Shown here: positions 19,440 through 27,403 of the stretch, one piece after another
How positions within the stretch are numbered: position 1 is the first letter of the stretch
Layout of the letters: each line of letters starts with the position of its first letter
Notes under the pieces: model-generated
The model's database searches: none
The model's input: the letters and a program-made list of their open reading frames with translations, nothing else
What the model was told of the DNA's origin: nothing
Assembly (NCBI RefSeq): GCF_900215205.1
Contig: NZ_OBDY01000009.1
Location: forward strand, 124,001 to 188,000
Length of the DNA: 64,000 nucleotides
Origin: Paractinoplanes atraurantiacus
GTDB lineage: Bacteria > Actinomycetota > Actinomycetes > Mycobacteriales > Micromonosporaceae
Reading direction: 5' to 3'
Position numbers and translations under genes: made by a program

Positions 19440-20645
19440 ATGAGACACAGCTGGCAGAGCCGGGCCGCCGTCGCGGTCACGGCGATCTTCGCCTTGACCG
19501 CCTGCGGCACGGACGCGCCGCCGGTCGCGGCGCCCTCCACAGAGCCTTCGCCAACGCTATCGACAGCGCCATCGACAGCGCCGCCGACCACGCCGCCGTC
19601 CTCCGCTCCCCCGAAGGACTGCGTCACGCGTACGCTGGACGGTCTCGACCTCGCCGGGCGCGCGGGTCAACTGCTCATGGTCGGCGTGCCGGTCGACACC
19701 CCCACGGGCTACGCCAGCGCCGTACGGCAATATCGTCTCGGCGGTGTGTTCCTGCGCGGCCGCAGCACGCACGCGGCCTCCGAGCTGGGTGGTGACATAG
19801 CGACCCTGCAGTCGAAGGCGACCCTGCCGATGCTGATCGCCCTCGATCAGGAGGGCGGCAGCGTGCAGACGCTCAAGGGGCCGGACTTCCCGATCCTGCC
19901 GTCGGCCGAGCGTCTCGGCGCCGGCCCGATCGCCACGCTGCGCACCACCACGCAGGACAGCGCGCGCCGGCTCTCCGGCATCGGTGTCAACCTCAATCTC
20001 GCTCCGGTCGCCGACACCGTGCCCGCCGACATCGGCAAGGCAAACCCGCCTATCGGCGCCTTCAAGCGGCAGTACGGGTCGAATCCCGCCAAGGTTGCCA
20101 CGGCCATCAGGACGGTCGTGCCCGCCTCACAGGACGCCGGCGTCTTCACCACCCTCAAGCACTTCCCCGGGCTCGGGCGCGTGCGGGCCAACACCGACAC
20201 GTCGACCAACGCGGTCGACAACGTCGCGACGGCCGACGATCCGTACCTCCAGCCCTTCGCCGCCGGCATCGGCGCGGGCTCGGCCGCCGTCATGATCTCG
20301 TCGGCTTCTTACCCGAAGCTCGACAAGGACAACATCGCGGCCTACTCCAAGCCGATCGTCACCGGCCTGCTCCGCGGGAAACTGGGTTTCCAGGGCCTCG
20401 TCATCTCCGATGACCTCGGCGCCGCGGTGGCGGCCAGCACGCTTCCTCCGGCAGAGCGGGCCGTACGCTTCGTGGCCGCCGGCGGCGACATGGTGCTCAC
20501 GATCATCCCGTCGCACGCGAAGCCGATGTCGGCCGCGCTGATCGAGCGGGCCGAAAAAGATCAGGCTTTCCGTGTACGGGTGGACGACGCGGCCCGCCAC
20601 GTGCTGCAGACCAAGGAGCGGGCCGGCCTGCTCAAGTGCGGCTGA
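19440..20645 (+). CDS. Glycoside hydrolase family 3 lipoprotein (NagZ/LpqI-like)
   Basis: Surface-anchored beta-N-acetylhexosaminidase-type protein of 401 residues. The signal peptide ends in lipobox LTAC, followed by a Thr/Pro-rich linker. The GH3 barrel contains PMLIALDQEGGSVQTL, KHFPGLGRVRANTD and the nucleophile region LVISDDLGAAV. Where NagZ carries the catalytic D-x-H on its flexible loop, this sequence reads D-T-S, so the usual His is absent. A peptidoglycan-turnover role is likely but activity should be questioned. It overlaps the convergent LacI gene by 14 bases. Confidence 0.85.
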   Translation: MRHSWQSRAAVAVTAIFALTACGTDAPPVAAPSTEPSPTLSTAPSTAPPTTPPSSAPPKDCVTRTLDGLDLAGRAGQLLMVGVPVDTPTGYASAVRQYRLGGVFLRGRSTHAASELGGDIATLQSKATLPMLIALDQEGGSVQTLKGPDFPILPSAERLGAGPIATLRTTTQDSARRLSGIGVNLNLAPVADTVPADIGKANPPIGAFKRQYGSNPAKVATAIRTVVPASQDAGVFTTLKHFPGLGRVRANTDTSTNAVDNVATADDPYLQPFAAGIGAGSAAVMISSASYPKLDKDNIAAYSKPIVTGLLRGKLGFQGLVISDDLGAAVAASTLPPAERAVRFVAAGGDMVLTIIPSHAKPMSAALIERAEKDQAFRVRVDDAARHVLQTKERAGLLKCG

Positions 20646-21624
20646 CCGGCGCCGAGGTGCTGCCGCGCACGACCAGGTGGGGCACCAGGACGAACTCGGA
20701 ACGCTGAGCACGGCCGCCGTCGAGACGGGAGACGGCGGCCCGTACGGCGTTGCGCGCCTGACCCGCGGCGTCCTGGTTGACCGAGGTCAGATCGATGTGC
20801 GCGAGACGGGCCAGCGTGCTGTCGTCGTAGCCGACCACGGAGACCTCGCCGGGCACGTCGACGCCCGCGCGGAGGAAGGCGTCCATGACGCCCACGGCGA
20901 GCCGGTCGTTGGAGGCCATGACGGCGGTCGGCCGGTCGGTCAGGAGCTCCTTCCCCGCCCGTACACCTCCCTCTTCCGTGTGGTCACCCCGCAGGACCCG
21001 CGCGGAGAGCCCGGCCCGGCGCATCGCCCGGCGATAGCCGCGGCGCCGGGCCTGAGCGACGGCGCCGGACCCACCGTCGACGAAGGCGATGCGCGAGTGT
21101 CCGAGACCGATCAGATGATCGAGGGCCGCGTCGACGCCAACATCGTCGGCCGAGCGCACCACGTCGACCTGGGCGTCGCGCTCCATACGGCCGACCACGA
21201 CGCACGGCACCTGCTCGGCGAGCTTGTCCAGTGAGGACGAGTCCGCGTCCGGCCCGAGCAGGATCAGCGCCTCGCAGCGGAAGTCGAGCAGGGTCTCGAT
21301 CGCGCCGTCCTCGTCGCGGTTGCGGGTCAGCGTGGACAGGACCACCTCATAACCCGAACGGTCGGCCTCGACGTGCAGCTCCTCGACGAGCTCGGCGTGG
21401 AACGGGTTGCGCACGTCGAGCATGACGCCGAGCAGGTGACGCCGGCGGCGGGCCAGCAGGCTGGCCGTGCGGTCGGCGCGATAACCCAGCTCGGCCGCGG
21501 CGGCGAGGACCCGCTCACGGGTCTCGGCGCTCGGGCCTGGCGCGCCCCGCAACACCAGGGACACCGAGGCGGGCGAGACCCCGACGCGGGCCGCCACGTC
21601 CGACAGGCGCGGTCGCTGATCCAC
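20632..21624 (-). CDS. LacI-family transcriptional repressor
   Basis: A 330-residue repressor. The GTG start at 21624 gives MDQRPRLSDVAARVGVSPASV, placing the LacI helix-turn-helix at the very N-terminus, with GGGAG seven bases upstream. The hinge (LLARRRRHLLGVMLDVRNPFHAEL) and periplasmic-binding-like sensor domain (ASNDRLAVGVMDAFL, VVGYDDSTLA) are complete. It diverges from an oxidoreductase/isomerase pair, and a perfect LacI-type palindrome lies in between, so a sugar or polyol effector is likely. Confidence 0.94.
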   Translation of the reverse strand: MDQRPRLSDVAARVGVSPASVSLVLRGAPGPSAETRERVLAAAAELGYRADRTASLLARRRRHLLGVMLDVRNPFHAELVEELHVEADRSGYEVVLSTLTRNRDEDGAIETLLDFRCEALILLGPDADSSSLDKLAEQVPCVVVGRMERDAQVDVVRSADDVGVDAALDHLIGLGHSRIAFVDGGSGAVAQARRRGYRRAMRRAGLSARVLRGDHTEEGGVRAGKELLTDRPTAVMASNDRLAVGVMDAFLRAGVDVPGEVSVVGYDDSTLARLAHIDLTSVNQDAAGQARNAVRAAVSRLDGGRAQRSEFVLVPHLVVRGSTSAPVSRT

Positions 21625-21646
21625 TTCTTTACTCCCGGTAGCAGCC

Positions 21647-21676
21647 TTGACACCGATCGAGATCAACGTCGATAGT
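21647..21676 (+). promoter_or_regulatory. Putative sigma-70-type promoter for the oxidoreductase operon
   Basis: A -35 box TTGACA (21647-21652) and -10 like GATAGT (21671-21676) with an 18-bp spacer. Transcription would start near 21683, just before the LacI palindrome, so bound repressor would block the polymerase. Confidence 0.5.
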
Positions 21677-21688
21677 ACAGGAGTTCTT

Positions 21689-21702
21689 TTAAAGCGCTTT
21701 AA
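21689..21702. promoter_or_regulatory. LacI-type operator
   Basis: Perfect 14-bp palindrome TTAAAGCGCTTTAA, 13 bp before the oxidoreductase start and 64 bp from the divergent LacI start. The central CG with A/T-rich flanks is typical of LacI/GalR-family operators. The high A+T content stands out against the surrounding GC-rich DNA. Confidence 0.8.
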
Positions 21703-21714
21703 GCGAGGTCCCCC

Positions 21715-22884
21715 ATGACGCAATCGCCCATCGGCGTGGCGGTGATTGGGGCCGGCATGGTCGGCCGCGCGCACGCCAGCGCCTATCGCAACGCCGCCAC
21801 CGTCTTCGGTCTCGACCTGCCCGCGCCCCGGCTGGTCGCCATCGCCGACCTGCACGAGCCGTTCGCCGTCGACGCCGCCCGGCGCTACGGCTACGAGCGC
21901 GCCGAGACCGACTGGCGCGCGGTCGTCGACGCCCCCGACGTCGACGCGGTCAGCGTCGCCGTGGCCAACAGCCTGCATCGCGAGGTCGTCGAGGCGGCCC
22001 TCGCCGCCGGCAAACACGTCCTCTGCGAAAAGCCGCTGGCCCCGAGCGTCCACGCCGGCGAGGCGATGGCCGCGGCCGCCGCGGCGGCGCCGGGTCAGGT
22101 GGGCGCGGTCGGCTTCACGTTCCGCCGCTCCCCCGCGCTCAACGCCGTCAGGAGAGAGGTCGAGGGCCGGCTCGGCCCGGTGCGCCACTTCGTCGGCAAC
22201 TACTGGTGCGACTACGGCTTCGACCCGGGCCGGCCGATGAGCTGGCGCTATCAGGGCGGTCCCGGTTCCGGCGTGCTCGCCGACATCGGCAGCCACCTGA
22301 CCGACCTGGCCGAGTTCTTCTGCGGCCCGACCGCCGGGGTGCAGGGCACGACGATGGCCACCCTGGTCAAGCAGCGGCCCCGGCCCCTCGGCGTCGCGGT
22401 CGGCCACGCCGGTGGGGTCGAGGTCAGCGACGAGCTCGTCCCGGTGGAGAACGAAGACGTCTGCACCTTCACCACGGCGTACGAGAATGGCGCGGTCGGC
22501 ACGTTCTCGCTGTCGCGGGTCGCGTTCGGCCATGCCAACTCGCTGCGCGTCGACCTGTTCTGCGAGAACGGATCCGCCTCGTTCGAGATGACCCGGCCGG
22601 CCGAGTTCAGCATCATCGACGGCAGCGCCGAGACCTCGATCAACGGCGCCCGTACGGTCTTCGTCGGCCCCTGGCATCCGTACGTGTCACAGGGCCTGCC
22701 CATGGACTTCCCCACCGTCGGGCACGGGCAGAACGACTTCTTCGTCTACCAGGCCCGCGCCTTCCTCGACCAGATCGCCGGCATCGAGGGCCTTCCACCC
22801 TGCCCCGACCTGGCTCACGGCCTGCACAACCTGCGCGTCCTCGAGGCGGTCGTGTCGGCCGCCGACAAACCCGTCCAGCTCTGA
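21715..22884 (+). CDS. Gfo/Idh/MocA-family oxidoreductase
   Basis: NAD(P)-dependent sugar or polyol dehydrogenase of 389 residues. The N-terminal Rossmann motif is GVAVIGAGMVGRAHASAY, with the family CEKPLAPS motif after the second strand. The C-terminal half has the Gfo/Idh/MocA sheet (MSWRYQGGPGSGVLADIGSHLTDLAEFF with the active-site D-x3-H). It forms a two-gene operon with the following isomerase under LacI control; the substrate is not defined. Confidence 0.92.
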   Translation: MTQSPIGVAVIGAGMVGRAHASAYRNAATVFGLDLPAPRLVAIADLHEPFAVDAARRYGYERAETDWRAVVDAPDVDAVSVAVANSLHREVVEAALAAGKHVLCEKPLAPSVHAGEAMAAAAAAAPGQVGAVGFTFRRSPALNAVRREVEGRLGPVRHFVGNYWCDYGFDPGRPMSWRYQGGPGSGVLADIGSHLTDLAEFFCGPTAGVQGTTMATLVKQRPRPLGVAVGHAGGVEVSDELVPVENEDVCTFTTAYENGAVGTFSLSRVAFGHANSLRVDLFCENGSASFEMTRPAEFSIIDGSAETSINGARTVFVGPWHPYVSQGLPMDFPTVGHGQNDFFVYQARAFLDQIAGIEGLPPCPDLAHGLHNLRVLEAVVSAADKPVQL

Positions 22885-22894
22885 GGAGTCCCCC

Positions 22895-23896
22895 ATGCGA
22901 CTCGGCGCCTACACCGCGTGCCTGCACGACCGTTCCCTCGACGAGACCCTGAAGATCCTCGGCGAGCTGGGCCTGACCAGCGCCGAGATCAACACCGGCG
23001 GCTTCATCGGCGCGCCGCACATCCCCATCGACGACCTGCTGGGCAGCGCCGGCGCCCGGGAGGACTACCTGGGCCGCTACCGGCAGGCGGGCATCACGCT
23101 GACCGGCCTGAACGTCAACGGCAACCCGCTCAACCCCGACCCCCGGGTCGGCCCGAAGCACGCGGCCGACCTGCGCCGCACGATCGACCTGGCCGCCAAG
23201 CTGGGCGTGAAACGCGTGGTGACCATGTCGGGCCTGCCCGGCGGCGAGCCTGGCGCCACGGTGGCCAACTGGGTGGTCAACCCGTGGGACAGCCAATACC
23301 TCGACATCGTCGACTACCAGTGGCGCGAGGTGGCGATCCCGTTCTGGCGCGACATCCAGGCCCGCGCGGCCGACGCCGACGTCAAGGTGTGCATCGAGAT
23401 GCACCCGCACAACCTGGTCTTCAACCCGCCCACCCTGATGCGCCTGGTCGAGCAGACCAACGCCACCCACGTCGGCGCCGAGATGGACCCGAGTCACCTG
23501 TTCTGGCAGGGCATCGACCCGGTCGCCGCCGTCCGCCACCTGGGCGACCTGGTCTTCCACGCGGCCGCGAAAGACACCCGCATCAACGGCGACAACGTCA
23601 AGCTCTACGGCGTCCTCGACGACCGCTTCACCCGCACCCCCGCCGACCGGAACCCGCTGAACCTGGGCGGCGCCAACACTCTGAACCAGTGGCCCGAAAG
23701 CCCATCCTGGCAGTTCGTAGCCGTGGGCCGAGGCCACGGCGACGACTTCTGGGTGCCGTTCCTCCAGGCCCTGCACGAGGTCGACCCCGACATAGCCGTC
23801 AACATCGAACACGAGGACACCGAGTTGGACCAGATAGAGGGCCTGCGCCAGGCCGCCGAAAACCTCCTGGCCGCCGCCCAAAAGGCCGGCGTCTAA
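22895..23896 (+). CDS. Sugar phosphate isomerase/epimerase (xylose isomerase-like TIM barrel)
   Basis: A 333-residue AP-endonuclease-2/xylose-isomerase-type TIM barrel. Metal-ligand regions are visible: VCIEMHPHNLVFN, HVGAEMDPSHLFW, and late INIEHEDTELDQIEGL. It starts 10 bp after the oxidoreductase gene. Such pairs commonly convert keto-sugars or inositol derivatives, but the specific substrate cannot be read from sequence. Confidence 0.9.
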   Translation: MRLGAYTACLHDRSLDETLKILGELGLTSAEINTGGFIGAPHIPIDDLLGSAGAREDYLGRYRQAGITLTGLNVNGNPLNPDPRVGPKHAADLRRTIDLAAKLGVKRVVTMSGLPGGEPGATVANWVVNPWDSQYLDIVDYQWREVAIPFWRDIQARAADADVKVCIEMHPHNLVFNPPTLMRLVEQTNATHVGAEMDPSHLFWQGIDPVAAVRHLGDLVFHAAAKDTRINGDNVKLYGVLDDRFTRTPADRNPLNLGGANTLNQWPESPSWQFVAVGRGHGDDFWVPFLQALHEVDPDIAVNIEHEDTELDQIEGLRQAAENLLAAAQKAGV

Positions 23897-24609
23897 CCCC
23901 TCCCATCCCTCCCCAGACCTCCCGCGCCGCCCCAGCCCACGCCAACCCCAGCCAGACCGGCGCCGGATCACGTCACCACCCCTCAGCCACGCCGTGCCGC
24001 AAGACATCACCCGCCCCCAATGCACACGACCCGACGCCACACCCCCACCACGCGGCAACACCTCTCACCGCACGGCGCAACGCCACATCACAACCCTCAC
24101 CAAGCGACATCCCCACCGCACAATGTGGCGCGGCGCCACATAATCACCCTCGATATGCGGCGCGGCACCGCTTCTACTCGTCACTACGTGGGGGCAGCTG
24201 CGCCAGACGCCACCCGCGCCGCACCGCGCGGCGTGGACCGGGCCGGGGCAGGGGCGGGCAAGGGCGGGGCAGCTGGCCGGGGCGGGGCGGGCCAGGGCGG
24301 AGCGGCCATGGCGGAGCGGCCAGGGTCGGTCGGAGCGGCGCGGCGGAGGCCAGGGCGGGCCGGAGCGGTGCGGCGGAGCGCAGGGCCGGAGACGGGGCGG
24401 TTGCTGAGCACAGGGCGGAGCGGGCCACATCAAACCCTCACCACTTGGCGCGGGGCGCCGCCGCATCGCCACGATCGCCTCGAGGCGCGGCTGGATGTCG
24501 GGTCGCCGCCTTCACTGCGCGGTGCGGGGCGAGGCATGTCGGTGGCGCCGCGCGGCGTGGCGCTGTTGGTGGGGCGGGTTGGCTGGATCTTGGGCGGTAG
24601 GGTGGGTTC
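23897..24609. repeat. 713-bp gene-free, low-complexity region
   Basis: No credible gene. The left half is C/A-rich on the plus strand, the middle (about 24230-24420) is a G-rich run of imperfect GCGGAGCGGCCAGGG-like units, and short frames on both strands are compositional. A perfect hairpin, TGTGGCG-CGG-CGCCACA, lies at 24124-24140. Three related copies of a CCACATnAnnnCCCTC-type motif occur near 24084, 24135 and 24424, the latter two beside GGCGCGG. This may be a decayed mobile or REP-like element. Confidence 0.6.
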
Positions 24610-25119
24610 GTGCCTGTTCCTCCCTATGTAGTGCGCATGCGGGCGCACGTTGGCCATGAGCTGCTGTTTCTGCCCAGCGCCAGCGGCGTTGTGGTCGACG
24701 ATGACGGGCGGGTGTTGCTGGCTCGGCGGGTCGACAACGGGCGGTGGTCGGTGCCGGCCGGGACCATTGATCCGGGTGAGCAGCCTGCCGAGGCGGCGCT
24801 GCGGGAGGTCTTTGAGGAGACCGGGGTTCGGGCGGAGATCGTGCGGGTCGCGGGGGTGGCCACGCATCCGGTGGTCTACCCGAACGGGGATCGGTGCGAG
24901 TTCCTGAACGTGTGGTTCCTGTGCCGGGCGCTGTCGGTCGAGGCCAGTGTCGCCGATGATGAGTCGCTTGAGGTGGGCTGGTTCGCGCCGGAAGGGCTGC
25001 CTGAGCTCGACGACTGGTCGAAGCTGCGCATCGAGGCTGCGCTGTCGGGTGACACCGCGGCCTGGCATGCCGTTCCGGGCGAGAAGCATCCGGCTCTGAA
25101 CCAGCCTGACGCGCTCTGA
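24610..25119 (+). CDS. NUDIX hydrolase
   Basis: A 169-residue NUDIX-fold pyrophosphohydrolase. The Nudix box is complete: GTIDPGEQPAEAALREVFEE continues into TGV, matching GX5EX7REUXEEXGU. The GTG start at 24610 gives MPVPPYVVRMRAHVGHELLFLPS. The substrate is unknown; the overall pattern resembles general-purpose actinomycete NUDIX proteins. It stands alone between two repeat-rich gaps. Confidence 0.9.
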   Translation: MPVPPYVVRMRAHVGHELLFLPSASGVVVDDDGRVLLARRVDNGRWSVPAGTIDPGEQPAEAALREVFEETGVRAEIVRVAGVATHPVVYPNGDRCEFLNVWFLCRALSVEASVADDESLEVGWFAPEGLPELDDWSKLRIEAALSGDTAAWHAVPGEKHPALNQPDAL

Positions 25120-25145
25120 CCGCCCCGAGGCGCGACCCGGCCGCT

Positions 25146-25308
25146 GCGCGAGCTGGCTGCGGTGCGACCTGGCCGCGGCGCGGCGCGAGCTGACTGCGGT
25201 GCGGCGCGAGCTGGCCGCGGTGTGGCGCGAGAAGACCGCGGTGTGGCGCGAGAAGGCCGCGGTGTGGCGCGAGAAGGCTGCGGTGTGGCGCGAGATGGCT
25301 GCGGTGTG
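25146..25308. repeat. 21-bp tandem repeat between convergent genes
   Basis: Six clean 21-bp units start at 25183, 25204, 25225, 25246, 25267 and 25288, each of the form GCGCGAGNNGNCNGCGGTGNG. One good and one shortened copy precede them from 25146. The block fills the gap between the NUDIX stop and the GntR stop. The unit length keeps a 7-codon frame open on the plus strand, but no start or product is evident. Confidence 0.85.
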
Positions 25309-25341
25309 GCGAAGAGGCGTGCGGTGGTCTGGTTGGGCTGC

Positions 25342-26097
25342 CTAACCGGCGGAGAGGTTCAGTTCGAAGCTGTAGCGGCTGGCCCGGTAGACGTGGCTGC
25401 CGTATTCGAGGGCGCGGCCGCCCGCGTCCCAAGCCGTGCGGGTCATGGTCAGCAGCGAGGCGCCGCGTTTCTCGTCGAGGGTGCGGGCCTCGGCGGCTGT
25501 CGCCGAGCGGGCGCCGATCACCTGGGTGGCGATGCGTGGGGTGAGGCCGGAACGGCGCAGCAGCTCGTAGAGGCCGTGTGCGGCCAAGTCGTCCCGGGTC
25601 AAGCGGAGCACGTCGACCGGGATGGCGTTGTGCATCAAGGCCAAAGGCTCGCCGCCGGCGTAACGCAGCCGTTCGATCCAGGTGACCTCGGTGCCGGGGG
25701 CCACCTCCAGTGCGGCGGCGATCGGGTCGGGGGCCGGCATGGTGCGCAACTCGAGCACCTCGGTGCGGGGGGAACGGTCGCCGGCCACCAGGTCGTCGTA
25801 CAGGCTGGAAAGCTCGACCGGGCGGCGGACCTTCGGGTGCACCACCTGGGTGCCGACGCCGCGTTTGCGTACCAGCATGCCGCGCTCGACCAGATATTGG
25901 ATGGCGCGGCGCGTCGTCGGGCGGGAGACGCCGAGACGCTCGGCCAGGTCCACCTCGTTCTCGATGCGGGCGCCGACGCCGATCTCACCTTTCTCGATCA
26001 GCTCCTGCAAACGGGTCGCCACCTGGAAATACAGGGGCACCGGGCTGGTGCGGTCCACCTCGACCGGTCGAAACGGCGGCGACAGGTCCGATGTCAC
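25342..26097 (-). CDS. GntR/HutC-family regulator of the inositol operon
   Basis: A 251-residue repressor: N-terminal winged helix (PLYFQVATRLQELIEKGEIGVG, ENEVDLAERLGVSRPTTRRA) followed by a UTRA effector domain (TWIERLRYAGGEPLALMHNAIP). GTG 26097 with GGGGGAG just upstream is chosen. The in-frame ATG at 26154 would place coding sequence across the palindromic operator and adds a non-family sequence. It diverges from the iol operon, so an inositol-pathway intermediate is the likely effector. Confidence 0.88.
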   Translation of the reverse strand: MTSDLSPPFRPVEVDRTSPVPLYFQVATRLQELIEKGEIGVGARIENEVDLAERLGVSRPTTRRAIQYLVERGMLVRKRGVGTQVVHPKVRRPVELSSLYDDLVAGDRSPRTEVLELRTMPAPDPIAAALEVAPGTEVTWIERLRYAGGEPLALMHNAIPVDVLRLTRDDLAAHGLYELLRRSGLTPRIATQVIGARSATAAEARTLDEKRGASLLTMTRTAWDAGGRALEYGSHVYRASRYSFELNLSAG

Positions 26098-26118
26098 TGC
26101 TCCCCCTCGAATCATCAG

Positions 26119-26132
26119 TTTGTCATGACAAA
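26119..26132. promoter_or_regulatory. GntR-type operator
   Basis: Perfect 14-bp palindrome TTTGTCATGACAAA in the gap between gntR and iolC. A TTGACG hexamer at 26136-26141, only three bases away, could be the -35 box of the iol operon, so binding would cover the promoter. The -10 position is not clear. Confidence 0.75.
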
Positions 26133-26308
26133 GTATTGACGTAGACCGCTCCAAGCTATTACATCGAAGGCAGCAAACCTAGCGTCGCCGAGCGGTTACC
26201 GACGGCGATCATCTCGATCAACGCGCCGGATTCAAGCACGGCACACGGCACGCTTCCTCGTGCCCGAAATCTGATCATTCGCCGGAGATCGCAACCGGAG
26301 GCTTGCGC

Positions 26309-27403
26309 ATGCCCGCGGACGAGGTATTGACGATGGGGCGCATCGGCGTCGACCTCTATCCCGAACAGGTCGGTGTCTCTCTGCGTGAAGTGCGCACGTT
26401 CGCCAAGTTCCTCGGCGGCAGCGCGTCCAACGTGGCCGTCGCCGCCGCCCGCTACGGCCGCCGTTCCGCGGTCATCACGCGCACCGGCGACGATCCCTTC
26501 GGCGAGTTCCTGCACGACGCGCTGCGCGGCTTCGGGGTGGACGACCGGTTCGTCACGCCGGTGGCGACGCTGCCGACGCCGGTGACGTTCTGCGAGATCT
26601 TTCCGCCGGACGACTTCCCGCTCTACTTCTACCGTTTCCCCAAGGCGCCCGACCTCGAGATCCACCCGTCCGAACTGGATCTGGAGGCGATCAAGAACGC
26701 CGCCATCTTCTGGGTCACGGGGACGGGCCTGTCGCAGGAGCCGAGCCGCACCGCCACGCTGACCGCCCTCAAATACCGTGATAAGTCGGGCATCACGGTC
26801 TTCGATCTCGACTATCGGCCCATGTTCTGGTCGTCCCGGGCCGAGGCTCGCCGGTGGTACGCCGAAGCGCTGCCCTACGCCACGGTCGCCGTCGGCAACC
26901 TCGACGAGGCCGAGACCGCGGTCGGCGTCAGGAAACCGGCCGAGGCCGCGGCCGCCTTGCACGAGGCCGGCGTGGAACTGGCCGTGATCAAACAGGGCCC
27001 GGCCGGAGTGCTGGCATCAAGACGCAGCGCCGCCACCGAAACCAGCGCCGCAGAAAGCAGCGCCACCGCAGAAAGCAGCGCCGCCGCAGGAAGCAGCGCC
27101 ACAGGAAGCAGCATTAGAAGAAGCAGCGCCGCCGGAAGCAGCGCCACGGAGAACAGTGCCGCGAGTGAAGGCGAGCAGGTCGAGGTGCCTCCGGTGCCGG
27201 TCGAGGTGGTCAACGGGCTCGGCGCCGGTGACGCCTTCGGGGGTGCCCTCTGCCACGGACTGCTTGCCGGATGGGAGCTCGAGGCGACGATGCGCTTCGC
27301 CAACGCCGCCGGAGCCATCGTCGCCTCGCGACTGTCCTGCGCCGACGCCATGCCCACCGAGCACGAGGTGCGGGCCCTGATCGAAGGAGCACGGCATGCC
27401 TGA
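26309..27403 (+). CDS. iolC: 5-dehydro-2-deoxygluconokinase (IolC) with Ser/Ala-rich insertion
   Basis: PfkB-family kinase that phosphorylates 5-dehydro-2-deoxygluconate in inositol catabolism. ATG 26309 follows GGAGG by seven bases and gives MPADEVLTMGRIGVDLYPEQ. Family motifs are FLGGSASNVAVAAARYG and the C-terminal active-site GLGAGDAFGGALCHG with the catalytic Asp. About 50 low-complexity residues (roughly 237-288, Ser/Ala with Thr/Glu/Arg) interrupt the protein just before this motif, where homologues have a short loop. The end overlaps the next gene by eight bases. Confidence 0.93.
   Translation: MPADEVLTMGRIGVDLYPEQVGVSLREVRTFAKFLGGSASNVAVAAARYGRRSAVITRTGDDPFGEFLHDALRGFGVDDRFVTPVATLPTPVTFCEIFPPDDFPLYFYRFPKAPDLEIHPSELDLEAIKNAAIFWVTGTGLSQEPSRTATLTALKYRDKSGITVFDLDYRPMFWSSRAEARRWYAEALPYATVAVGNLDEAETAVGVRKPAEAAAALHEAGVELAVIKQGPAGVLASRRSAATETSAAESSATAESSAAAGSSATGSSIRRSSAAGSSATENSAASEGEQVEVPPVPVEVVNGLGAGDAFGGALCHGLLAGWELEATMRFANAAGAIVASRLSCADAMPTEHEVRALIEGARHA
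27018..27174 (+). repeat. In-frame low-complexity repeat inside iolC
   Basis: Imperfect units built on AGCAGCGCC(A/G)CNG-type codons encode strings such as AESSATAESSAAAGSSATG. The block keeps the reading frame and ends just before VEVPPVPVEVVNGLGAGD. Base composition is richer in A than the flanking gene. Confidence 0.8.

Noticed and set aside
21625..22677. N-terminal extension of the LacI gene
   Set aside because: The upstream open frame runs through the operator and the divergent oxidoreductase gene; the GTG at 21624 has a good ribosome-binding site and places the helix-turn-helix at the N-terminus.
24174..24472. Several overlapping frames in the low-complexity island
   Set aside because: All are Arg/Pro/Ala strings on both strands, caused by the G-rich repeat run.
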